Assembly: GCA_002402545.1 (NCBI GenBank)
Contig: DHGA01000016.1
Span: forward strand, 1-7,610
Direction: 5' to 3'
DNA from: Syntrophaceae bacterium UBA4810
GTDB taxonomy: Bacteria; Desulfobacterota; Syntrophia; Syntrophales; Smithellaceae
Length of the DNA stretch: 7,610 nt
Position numbers and translations under genes: made by a program. Positions 1 to 5,961 of this stretch are shown here, one piece after another. Below the pieces are notes generated by a model that saw only the letters and a list, made by a program, of their open reading frames with translations, was not told where the DNA came from and did not search any database. Numbering within the stretch: position 1 is the first letter of the stretch; every line of letters begins with the position of its first letter.

Positions 1-596
1 TACTTGTTCATGCGCGGCATCATGCCCATCGGCGTGGAAATTCCCACGGGGGAAATAATAGTAATCGTGTCCAATAGAAAAATGCCCAGATTCCGGGCCA
101 TTTCCCTGCCGATGACTATACCGCTCAAATGAGCGTCTTGGCGCTGCACCTGTTTTAATATCTGCGGAGGAATATTGTCGAGATATTCTATCTCTCCTTC
201 CCTCATTTTTCCCAGATTAATCACATCAAAAGCGGTTTTCGTATCCAAACCCCTGATAACCACGCCGCTGACGCTGCCGCCGCTGCGAATCATCGCCTGG
301 GTAAAAATAAACGGCGTGGAGGCGACAACCCCTTCCACCTCGGAAATGGTTTTGCGCACCTCTTCATAATTTTTCATTGAACCGTTAATGTCGGCGGTCA
401 GTTCGATATGGGACCTGATTCCGAGAATTTTCGTGCGCAAATCTCTTTCGAAACCGTTCATCACGGCCAGAACGATAATCAGCGCGGCCACGCCTAAAAA
501 GATGCCGAAAATCGATATAAAGGTAATTATTGATACGAATACCTGTTTACGCTTGGCGCGAAGATACCGCTTGCCTATAAAAAATTCGTAGCCCAT
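1..596 (-). CDS. lolC: LolC/LolE-family lipoprotein-releasing ABC permease, N-terminal part (partial)
   Basis: Inner-membrane permease of the Lol system, which with the ATPase LolD releases mature outer-membrane lipoproteins from the inner membrane to the periplasmic chaperone LolA. Only the first 198 residues are present; the rest lies beyond position 1. Visible: an N-terminal cytoplasmic stretch (MGYEFFIGKRYLRAKRKQ), typical of this family, then one transmembrane helix at about residues 20-46 ending in VMNGFERDLR, also a family hallmark. A periplasmic MacB-PCD-like domain follows (IELTADINGS, STPFIFTQAMI, VVIRGLD). The ATG at 594-596 is preceded by AGGAT about 10 nt upstream. It starts 51 nt after the lysS stop on the same strand, so the two are probably cotranscribed, an arrangement I recall from deltaproteobacterial genomes. 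LolC, LolE and fused LolF types cannot be told apart from this part, so the symbol is a family label. Confidence 0.88.
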   Translation of the reverse strand, partial: MGYEFFIGKRYLRAKRKQVFVSIITFISIFGIFLGVAALIIVLAVMNGFERDLRTKILGIRSHIELTADINGSMKNYEEVRKTISEVEGVVASTPFIFTQAMIRSGGSVSGVVIRGLDTKTAFDVINLGKMREGEIEYLDNIPPQILKQVQRQDAHLSGIVIGREMARNLGIFLLDTITIISPVGISTPMGMMPRMNK

Positions 597-647
597 TATA
601 ATTTATCCTGTTGTCACCAAGCAATTTTTCGGTAATCTAAATAAACC

Positions 648-2129
648 CTACTGCTCTTTGATCCTGAGCAGAGGAAATAAAATGACGTCGCGAATGGAAG
701 CGGAATCGGTAAAAAGCATGACCAGGCGATCAATACCGATGCCTTCTCCCGCTGTCGGCGGCATGGCGTACTCCAGCGTCCTGATGTAGTCTTCATCCAT
801 TTCATGCGCTTCGTCATCGCCTGTTTCTCTTTCTTTTAATTGTTGAAGAAATCTTTCCCGCTGATCGGCGGGATCATTGAGTTCTGAAAATGCGTTGGCG
901 ATTTCTTTACCGTAAATGTAGAGTTCAAAACGGTCAGTATAATCACTATCAGCGGCCGAGCGGCGAGACAGAGGAGATACGGCAACGGGGTATTGAGTTA
1001 TAAAAGTAGGCTGAATAAGCTGTTTTTCCACAACTTCATCAAAAATTGCCATCAAGATTTTACCCAACGAATCAGTGTCTTTAACGTCGCAGCCGGATTT
1101 ACGGGCAAAAGCCAGGGCCGCAGTTTGATTCATGAGCTCGGCCGCTTTCATGCCCGCCAACTGCAACAGTGCGTCTTTAACGGATAAACGTTTCCACGGC
1201 GGCGTCAGGTCGATCTCCGTTCCCAGATAATTAAATTTGAGCCCCCCAAAAATATCCGTCGCGATATGCGCAAAAAGTTCTTCGGTAAAAGACATTAAAT
1301 TCTCATATGTGGCGTAAGCCCAATAAAACTCCATCATGGTAAATTCGGGATTGTGAAAGGTGGAGATGCCTTCGTTGCGGAAATTTCTGTTAATTTCATA
1401 AACCCGCTCCATGCCGCCGGTTACCAGTCTTTTTAAATAAAGTTCAGGAGCGATACGCAGATAAAAATCAGCGTCCAGGGCGTTGTGATGGGTTTTAAAT
1501 GGACGCGCTATTGCTCCTCCGGCCTTCGGCTGCATCATGGGAGTTTCCACTTCCAAAAAATCATGTTTATTCATAAATTCACGGATTAGCTGAATAATGC
1601 GGCTGCGTTTCTGGAAAACATCTTTAACTTTAGGATTGGCAATCAGATCCAGGTGGCGCTGGCGGTATCTGGTTTCGATATCGGTAAGTCCGTGCCATTT
1701 TTCGGGCAGTGGCCTAATTGCTTTAGCGGCAAGGCGTAAATCCGAAGCTTCAATGGTTAACTCATTGGTTTTTGTGCGAAACAGCTTTCCCGAAACATAA
1801 ATGATATCGCCGATATCTAGCTTCTTATAAATAAAATACGCCGGCTGGCTCAAATTATTTTTTGCTATGTAGCACTGAAGCTGGCCTTTACGGTCCTGAA
1901 TTTTGATAAAGGCCGCCTTGCCAAAATCACGCACAGCTATTAATCGCCCGGAAATGGAAAAGCTTTGACTCAACTTAGAAAGTTTTTCGCTTGTGGCCGA
2001 GGCGTATTTCTCTGATATCTCAGCTGTCGTATTTTGAGGCAAAATATCGTTGGGATATAAATCAATCCCCGCTTCTTTAAGAGCCGCTATTTTTTCTAAA
2101 CGAACCTTTAAAAGTTCATTATCTTCCAT
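648..2129 (-). CDS. lysS: lysyl-tRNA synthetase, class II
   Basis: Cytoplasmic enzyme that charges tRNA-Lys with lysine using ATP. The 493 residues are a normal full length. An N-terminal OB-fold anticodon-binding domain covers about residues 55-135 (SISGRLIAVRDFGKAAFIKI). The class II catalytic domain follows: motif 1 ends near FLEVETPMM (191-199), then GGAIARPF, motif 2 at about 249-268 (NFRNEGISTFHNPEFTMMEF) and motif 3 at 461-488 (GEGIGIDRLVMLF, then DVILFPLLR). All key elements look intact. The frame can be extended six codons upstream to a TTG at 2145-2147. I prefer the ATG at 2127-2129 because GGGGA (2134-2138) lies just before it and MEDNELLKVRLEKI matches usual LysS starts. It is the first gene of a leftward unit with the LolC/E permease and is divergent from ssb. 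Confidence 0.97.
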   Translation of the reverse strand: MEDNELLKVRLEKIAALKEAGIDLYPNDILPQNTTAEISEKYASATSEKLSKLSQSFSISGRLIAVRDFGKAAFIKIQDRKGQLQCYIAKNNLSQPAYFIYKKLDIGDIIYVSGKLFRTKTNELTIEASDLRLAAKAIRPLPEKWHGLTDIETRYRQRHLDLIANPKVKDVFQKRSRIIQLIREFMNKHDFLEVETPMMQPKAGGAIARPFKTHHNALDADFYLRIAPELYLKRLVTGGMERVYEINRNFRNEGISTFHNPEFTMMEFYWAYATYENLMSFTEELFAHIATDIFGGLKFNYLGTEIDLTPPWKRLSVKDALLQLAGMKAAELMNQTAALAFARKSGCDVKDTDSLGKILMAIFDEVVEKQLIQPTFITQYPVAVSPLSRRSAADSDYTDRFELYIYGKEIANAFSELNDPADQRERFLQQLKERETGDDEAHEMDEDYIRTLEYAMPPTAGEGIGIDRLVMLFTDSASIRDVILFPLLRIKEQ

Positions 2130-2155
2130 GATTTCCCCGTTTTTCAAAGCTTGAT

Positions 2156-2184
2156 TGAATATATTTTTTTAGTCAAATAGTCAA
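2156..2184 (-). promoter_or_regulatory. candidate sigma-70 promoter for lysS
   Basis: On the minus strand, TTGACT (2184-2179) is followed by 17 nt and then TATTCA (2161-2156). The -35 box matches the consensus at five of six positions and the -10 at four of six. Transcription would begin near 2149, about 20 nt before the lysS ATG. The TTGACT hexamer occurs twice, 8 nt apart (2179-2184 and 2171-2176), so the exact -35 is uncertain. This is pattern matching only; the promoter consensus of the host is unknown. Confidence 0.45.
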
Positions 2185-2237
2185 GCTTTCATTATCCAGA
2201 AAAACACCAATAAAAGCCGCAATTTCGCAAAATTAGT

Positions 2238-2266
2238 TTGCCACGTAACGCCATGTTATGTATGCT
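2238..2266 (+). promoter_or_regulatory. candidate sigma-70 promoter for ssb
   Basis: TTGCCA (2238-2243), a 17-nt spacer and TATGCT (2261-2266) make a reasonable sigma-70-type promoter pointing at ssb. The predicted transcript start near 2273 lies upstream of the ssb ribosome-binding site at 2285. It lies downstream of the alternative upstream ATG at 2258, which supports the shorter ssb reading frame. The spacer holds an imperfect inverted repeat (ACGTAAC at 2243-2249, GTTATGT at 2255-2261) that could be an operator. Confidence 0.5.
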
Positions 2267-2284
2267 TATCAAGACTTACATTAT

Positions 2285-2292
2285 GGAGGGGG
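2285..2292 (+). promoter_or_regulatory. ribosome-binding site fixing the ssb start
   Basis: GGAGGGGG lies 4 nt before the ATG at 2297 (core GGAGG 7 nt before). It is the strongest Shine-Dalgarno-like sequence in the window. It decides between this ATG and the in-frame ATG 13 codons upstream at 2258, which has no such site. Confidence 0.8.
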
Positions 2293-2296
2293 AAAA

Positions 2297-2704
2297 ATGA
2301 TAAACAAAGCTATGCTGATCGGCCGTTTGGGAAAAGATCCCGAGGTGCGCTACACACCGGACGGCACTATGGTCACGAATTTCAATTTAGCCACAGATGA
2401 ACAGTGGAAAGACAAAAACGGTGAAAAAGTCCAAAAAACTGAATGGCACAGAATAGTAACTTTCGGCAAATTAGCCGAAATATGCGGCAATTACCTGGTC
2501 AAGGGAAAGCTTGTGTTTGTGGAAGGGCGTATTCAAACGCGCTCCTGGGAAGATAAAGACGGTGTAAAACGGTTTACCACGGAAATTGTCGCGTCCAACA
2601 TGCAAATGCTCGATTCCAAGGGACAGAGCAAAACAATGGAAGATTCGTCTTCGGATTCGGCGGCAGGCGGAGCTGCTACGGGCTCGGATGATGTGCCTTT
2701 TTAA
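2297..2704 (+). CDS. ssb: single-stranded DNA-binding protein
   Basis: Binds and protects single-stranded DNA during replication, recombination and repair, and recruits partner proteins through its C-terminal tip. The 135-residue protein opens with the conserved MINKAMLIGRLGKDPEVRYT, then the OB-fold of about 108 residues. Trp37, Trp50 and Phe56 sit where SSB proteins stack on DNA bases (DEQWKDKNGE, KTEWHRIVTFGKLAEIC). The linker, residues about 112-130, is short and rich in Ser, Gly, Ala and Asp. The protein ends in DDVPF, a close variant of the DDIPF partner-docking tip. The start is chosen from the strong ribosome-binding site and family alignment; an upstream in-frame ATG at 2258 would add 13 atypical residues. 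It stands alone on the plus strand, divergent from lysS and convergent with tatA. Confidence 0.97.
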   Translation: MINKAMLIGRLGKDPEVRYTPDGTMVTNFNLATDEQWKDKNGEKVQKTEWHRIVTFGKLAEICGNYLVKGKLVFVEGRIQTRSWEDKDGVKRFTTEIVASNMQMLDSKGQSKTMEDSSSDSAAGGAATGSDDVPF

Positions 2705-2715
2705 TAAACAAAAGA

Positions 2716-2749
2716 GGACTTTCTCCGCTGAATTCAGCGGAGAAAGTCC
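2716..2749 (-). terminator. perfect 34-bp palindrome, terminator between ssb and tatA
   Basis: The arms GGACTTTCTCCGCTG (2716-2730) and CAGCGGAGAAAGTCC (2735-2749) pair perfectly around AATT, which is itself palindromic. Read on the minus strand, the stem is followed by the T-rich run TCTTTTGTTTATT. That is a good intrinsic terminator for the rodZ-tatA transcript, whose last stop codon ends 55 nt earlier. Read on the plus strand, ssb's 3' end gains the same stem but no clear T run; a small second hairpin (CTTCA, TTC, TGAAG; 2750-2762) follows instead. It is probably shared, but stronger for the minus strand. Confidence 0.8.
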
Positions 2750-2804
2750 CTTCATTCTGAAGTGATCTCGCTTCTTAAGTTAGAAACTGTTTTGTAATCT
2801 GTCT

Positions 2805-2975
2805 TTATTTTTTTTCGCTGTCGTCAGTTATTTCTTTTTCGTTCATCGATTTTTTGAAATTTTTAATTCCTTTGCCAATCGCTGAACCTATTTCCGGCAA
2901 TTTTCCCACACCGAAAATAATCAAGATAATTACCAAGATGATCAGTAATTCCGGAATTCCTATTGGACCTAACAT
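2805..2975 (-). CDS. tatA: TatA/TatE-family twin-arginine translocase subunit (small gene)
   Basis: Pore-forming subunit of the Tat pathway, which exports folded proteins bearing twin-arginine signal peptides across the inner membrane. The 56-residue protein begins MLGPIGIPELLIILVIILII, a single N-terminal membrane helix with the family's early Pro-Glu (residues 8-9). It is followed by the hallmark FGVGKLPEIGSAIGKGIKNF (residues 21-40): the Phe-Gly hinge, then the amphipathic helix. A short charged tail (SMNEKEITDDSEKK) ends it. TatA proteins are often longer, so this is at the short end, but nothing essential is missing. The start has a good site, AGAGG at 2983-2987, 7 nt away. It lies 31 nt after the rodZ stop and should be cotranscribed with it. 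No TatB or TatC gene is in the window. TatA rather than TatB is supported by the motif and the short tail. Confidence 0.93.
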   Translation of the reverse strand: MLGPIGIPELLIILVIILIIFGVGKLPEIGSAIGKGIKNFKKSMNEKEITDDSEKK

Positions 2976-3006
2976 AATATTACCTCTTAATTATTTATTT
3001 TTATAT

Positions 3007-3909
3007 TCATGGTAACCGCAAGCGGATTACCTCTCCTGGCTTGCCCAAATTCTCTATTTTCTTGCCTTTAAATTGTAGCTCAACTCCTCCCGCATTGCCA
3101 ATATCCATATCAAAAATGGCTGCTTTATATTCGACTTTTTCTCCCGGCTGCAGCAAAATTTGGAAAGAAGGTTTTTGATCAATTTTCATCCTTATCCATG
3201 TTGCATCATTGGCTTTAATTACCAGGCTGTTGATGTCCTTGTCATCGTACCCCTCATAAACATTATCGGACGGAGATGGTGTTACTTTTTTAACGGAACT
3301 CTCGGCTACGGATACATGCTGGGATTGCTCTGTTTTTTGAGCCGGCACAGCGGATTTTCCATCAGCAACGTTCTCGTTTTTTTGCGCTGTATCTGAACCG
3401 GGAAGTTCATCGCTTGTTTTCTCTTCGCTGATATCCTGTTTTTCCGAAGCGATATTAATATTTTTACTCATGATGGATCTATCAACATCCACACGTGATG
3501 ATGGACTATATTGCATGGAAACCAACCACATTACAGAAAAAATAACCAATAAAACAAAAATGACACCCAAAATCTTTCTATAATAGGTAAATGTTGACGC
3601 GAAAAAACCTTTTGTCCCGGCACTTTCATCGGTTTCCATATCATCGAGCATTTTTAGGGAGTTGAGATATTCTTCGTATCGGGCGAGAATCAATGATTCT
3701 TCCACGCCCATAGCGCGGGCGTAGGTTTTAATAAAATTTCTCGCGTAAGCCGGTTCCGGCAGAGTGTTAAAATCATTATTTTCTATCGCCTGGAGATAGC
3801 TAACACTTACGCGGGTCTGCTGATAAACATCTTTAAGCGAAAGCCTCATGGCTTCCCTTTTAGTTTTTAAATCATTAAAATCATTGTTAATATTTTTATC
3901 AGCAGTCAT
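3007..3909 (-). CDS. rodZ: RodZ-like membrane HTH protein (DUF4115 C-terminal domain)
   Basis: Bitopic inner-membrane protein that, in characterised relatives, links the MreB cytoskeleton to the cell-wall elongation machinery. The 300 residues show the RodZ order. A cytoplasmic Xre-type helix-turn-helix domain covers about 12-85 (LKTKREAMRLSLKDVYQQTR, then SYLQAIENNDFNTLPEPAYA). A transmembrane helix lies at about 113-132. A low-complexity periplasmic linker rich in Ser, Lys, Glu and Asp covers about 135-225. A beta-rich DUF4115 domain covers about 228-298 (DATWIRMKID, LLQPGEKVEYKA, GEVIRLRLP). Phe59 and Tyr63 in NFIKTYA correspond to the positions that contact MreB in E. coli RodZ (by motif, not alignment). 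The ribosome-binding site is weak (GAAG, about 11 nt before the ATG at 3907-3909). tatA follows after 31 nt. The HTH is more likely a protein-binding fold than a DNA-binding regulator. Confidence 0.9.
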   Translation of the reverse strand: MTADKNINNDFNDLKTKREAMRLSLKDVYQQTRVSVSYLQAIENNDFNTLPEPAYARNFIKTYARAMGVEESLILARYEEYLNSLKMLDDMETDESAGTKGFFASTFTYYRKILGVIFVLLVIFSVMWLVSMQYSPSSRVDVDRSIMSKNINIASEKQDISEEKTSDELPGSDTAQKNENVADGKSAVPAQKTEQSQHVSVAESSVKKVTPSPSDNVYEGYDDKDINSLVIKANDATWIRMKIDQKPSFQILLQPGEKVEYKAAIFDMDIGNAGGVELQFKGKKIENLGKPGEVIRLRLP

Positions 3910-4059
3910 TTAAAATATCTTCAAACTTTTTTATTTATCATTATCATTTATTTTTGCGCCATGCAATCCTTATTAAAGTAAATGCGGGGCAAATATTAAA
4001 GCTTTCCATTTATCAAATATTTTATTAATGTTTTTTCTGCGAAAAAGGAGTGTTTTTAT
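3910..4059. promoter_or_regulatory. divergent regulatory region between rodZ and the inositol-phosphatase gene
   Basis: These 150 very AT-rich bases must hold promoters for both flanking genes. Candidates are poor. Toward the plus-strand gene, TTTCCA (4003-4008) stands 17 nt from TAATGT (4026-4031). Toward rodZ, a GATAAT (3945-3940 on the minus strand) lies 15 nt from TTGCAT (3966-3961). A doubled TTATCA (3935-3946) sits in the rodZ leader. AAGGAG at 4045-4050 is the ribosome-binding site of the plus-strand gene. I see no convincing operator or riboswitch. Confidence 0.35.
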
Positions 4060-4842
4060 ATGCGCGCGGAATTAAAATTTGCCGAAGAGCTGGCAAAAAA
4101 AGCAGGGCTTTTGCTTAAAGCTAAATTTAATCAAAAACACGATATCACCTATAAAGGCGACATAAATATTGTTACCGAAGCGGATAAGATGTCTGAAGAT
4201 TTAATTATCGGTGAAATCATCCGTGTTTTCCCCGACCATGGAATACTTTCAGAGGAATCGCCTTCTATCACCGGTTCCGCGTCAGCGCGCTGGATAATAG
4301 ACCCTTTAGATGGAACAACTAATTACGCCCATGCCTTTCCTGTTTTTTGCGTTTCCATTGCTTTGGAAATAGAAGATTGTGCGGCCCTAGGAGTTACTTA
4401 CGACCCTATGCGCAACGAATTGTTTACCGCAATGCGCAATAACGGCGCTTTTTTAAACGGCAGCAAAATAAATGTTTCGGCAATAAACAATCTTACGCGC
4501 AGCCTTCTGGCTACAGGATTTCCTTATGACATACGCGACAGCATGGAAAATAACCTCGATTATTTCAATGCTATGGCCATCAAAGTTCAGGCAATAAGGC
4601 GCGCCGGCGCCGCGGCCCTTGATTTGGCTTATATTGCCGCGGGGAGATTTGACGGTTTTTGGGAATTAAAATTAAAACCCTGGGATACGGCCGCCGGAAG
4701 CCTGATCGTTCAGGAAGCGGGAGGATCTATATCGGATATGTCGGGCAATAACTGGAATATTTCATCAGTTGGAATGATTGCTTCCAACGGTTTAATCCAT
4801 AAACAAATGCTCGATATCTTGAAAAAGACAAGACGCGGTTAA
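4060..4842 (+). CDS. suhB: inositol monophosphatase family protein (SuhB-like)
   Basis: Mg2+-dependent, Li+-sensitive-type phosphatase fold acting in the cytoplasm, predicted to hydrolyse inositol-1-phosphate or a related sugar phosphate. The 260 residues are the usual family length. Metal-binding elements are complete: TEADKMSE (39-46), SEES (64-67, Glu65/66), the signature WIIDPLDGTTN (78-88, with Asp81 and Asp84) and WDTAAGSLIVQEAGG (208-222, with Asp209). RRAGAAALDLAYIAAGRFDG (180-199) is also typical of SuhB. AAGGAG lies 9 nt before the ATG. It is a single gene, divergent from rodZ and convergent with yjbQ. In E. coli SuhB also takes part in rRNA antitermination; that role is not shown here. 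Members of the superfamily also act on fructose-1,6-bisphosphate, so the exact substrate is open. Confidence 0.93.
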   Translation: MRAELKFAEELAKKAGLLLKAKFNQKHDITYKGDINIVTEADKMSEDLIIGEIIRVFPDHGILSEESPSITGSASARWIIDPLDGTTNYAHAFPVFCVSIALEIEDCAALGVTYDPMRNELFTAMRNNGAFLNGSKINVSAINNLTRSLLATGFPYDIRDSMENNLDYFNAMAIKVQAIRRAGAAALDLAYIAAGRFDGFWELKLKPWDTAAGSLIVQEAGGSISDMSGNNWNISSVGMIASNGLIHKQMLDILKKTRRG

Positions 4843-4879
4843 TTTATTTATTCATGAAATAATTACAGTTAAAATCAAA

Positions 4880-5278
4880 TCACTGATTCGCGATTACTGA
4901 TACCAGAATTTTTCTCGTGCGTGGGCCGTCAAATTCGCAAAAAAATATTGACTGCCAGGTACCCAATAACAAACGGCCATTTTCAATCAGAATCAGCTGC
5001 GAGGAACCGACAAGGCTTGCTTTTACATGCGCGGCGGAATTTCCTTCCGCGTGCCGGTAATTAGCGTTAAATGGAACGGCCATTTCCAGCGAGGCAAGAA
5101 TATCGCGGGGAACGTCGGGATCGGCATTTTCATTGATCGTAACGCCCGCGGTTGTGTGGGGAACAAAAACAACACAAAATCCCTTGCTGATTTTTTCCTT
5201 GTTTACGTGATCCTGAACAAGTGACGTAAGGTCAATCAGCTCTGATTTACTGGTAGTTTGAACTTTTATTTCTTCCAT
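4880..5278 (-). CDS. yjbQ: YjbQ/UPF0047 family protein
   Basis: Small conserved cytoplasmic protein of the UPF0047 family, annotated as 'secondary thiamine-phosphate synthase' because E. coli YjbQ shows weak activity of that kind; the physiological role is unsettled. The 132 residues cover the whole family length. The conserved blocks are PHTTAGVTINENADPDVPRD (40-59), YRHAEGNSAAHVKASLVGSS (74-93) and LGTWQSIFFCEFDGPRTRK (105-123). His41, His76 and His84 and the Glu/Asp near them form the presumed metal or active-site cluster. The ATG at 5276-5278 is the only plausible Met start, yet has no clear Shine-Dalgarno sequence. It begins 23 nt after the auxiliary lipoprotein gene and may be the last cistron of the Mla operon, translated by re-initiation. 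Its 3' end meets the inositol-phosphatase gene with only 37 nt between the stops and no obvious terminator there. Confidence 0.92.
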   Translation of the reverse strand: MEEIKVQTTSKSELIDLTSLVQDHVNKEKISKGFCVVFVPHTTAGVTINENADPDVPRDILASLEMAVPFNANYRHAEGNSAAHVKASLVGSSQLILIENGRLLLGTWQSIFFCEFDGPRTRKILVSVIANQ

Positions 5279-5301
5279 TGATTATGCGGCGTGAGATCAA
5301 A

Positions 5302-5949
5302 TTATCTCGCTGATTTAATCGCCTGATAAACATCGACAATTATTTGTTCGGAAACTTTACTAAGCGCGTGGCTCATGGCCTGAGAGTAACCGCGCGGCGT
5401 TTGCTCTGACAGCAATTCTTCATGTCTGTATTTTTTTTGATAAACAACTCTTTTGTCAACTTCCCTTCTTTTGGCATCCTTGAGCGTCACCTCAAGGCAC
5501 AAGACAGCGACTTTTTGATTGCTTTCCATTCGTAAAAAGAACTCTCCGACACTTGCCTCAATAAGATAATTTGTTCCCACCGAACTGTAGCGGGAAAAAA
5601 CCGCGTGGAAAAATTTACTCGCCTGCATGTCGCGCAGCAGAATATCGGCAACCATGTCCGCCGGATTTACCGCCCAGCGATTATAGCTGAAGTAATCAAC
5701 CGAGTAATTATCAGCGCGAAAAATCATGTTTTGGGTATTATACGCCGCGGCTATCGTAAAGCGGTTAAAACGAACTGTTGAATTCAGCTGCGGAAGTGTT
5801 TTTAAAACCGGAGCAGGATAATCCAGCAGATAATATTGAATTTCATAGCCGGGTTTTCCCGTGGACGAACATGCCACGAAGAAAAAAAACAAAGAAACAA
5901 CAACGGGAAATAGTATTTTATTTTTACTGATTATCATTAACTTATTCAT
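5302..5949 (-). CDS. ABC-transport auxiliary lipoprotein (PqiC/ABC_trans_aux type)
   Basis: Predicted lipoprotein partner of the MCE transporter encoded just upstream. The 215 residues start with a basic segment, a hydrophobic stretch (residues 12-25) and a lipobox-like FVAC with Cys27. The -3 residue is Phe, a little unusual, and Ser28 at +2 would allow export to the outer membrane. The mature part carries features of the PF03886 family: YYLLDYPAPVL near its start, then AYNTQNMIFRADNYSVDYFS (69-88), NRWAVNPADMVADILLRDM, and a final helix. PqiC, the characterised relative, sits at the outer membrane and works with the PqiA/PqiB MCE system. The start codon is 12 nt after the mlaD stop, and the GGAG serving it overlaps the end of mlaD, so the two are probably translationally coupled. 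An in-frame Met at residue 5 is a possible alternative start. Family assignment is from motifs seen by eye. Confidence 0.85.
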   Translation of the reverse strand: MNKLMIISKNKILFPVVVSLFFFFVACSSTGKPGYEIQYYLLDYPAPVLKTLPQLNSTVRFNRFTIAAAYNTQNMIFRADNYSVDYFSYNRWAVNPADMVADILLRDMQASKFFHAVFSRYSSVGTNYLIEASVGEFFLRMESNQKVAVLCLEVTLKDAKRREVDKRVVYQKKYRHEELLSEQTPRGYSQAMSHALSKVSEQIIVDVYQAIKSAR

Positions 5950-5961
5950 TTTATATAATTG

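Noticed and set aside
2130..2147. Six-codon N-terminal extension of lysS from a TTG
   Set aside because: The ATG at 2129 has GGGGA just upstream and matches usual LysS N-termini; the extension would consume that site.
2258..2296. Thirteen-codon N-terminal extension of ssb from an upstream ATG
   Set aside because: It lacks a ribosome-binding site, lies upstream of the predicted transcript start, and adds residues absent from typical SSB proteins. The ATG at 2297 has GGAGGGGG before it.
3007..3909. RodZ-like gene as a DNA-binding transcription regulator
   Set aside because: The HTH fold is followed by a membrane helix and a DUF4115 domain, the RodZ layout, in which the HTH binds MreB.
3930..3952. 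Repeated TTATCA in the rodZ leader as a regulatory repeat
   Set aside because: Two copies only, in very AT-rich DNA; chance is a sufficient explanation.
4843..4879. Terminator between the convergent inositol-phosphatase and yjbQ genes
   Set aside because: The 37 nt are AT-rich, and the only pairing found (TTATTT with AAATAA) is too weak. Any termination may be factor-dependent or lie inside the neighbouring gene.
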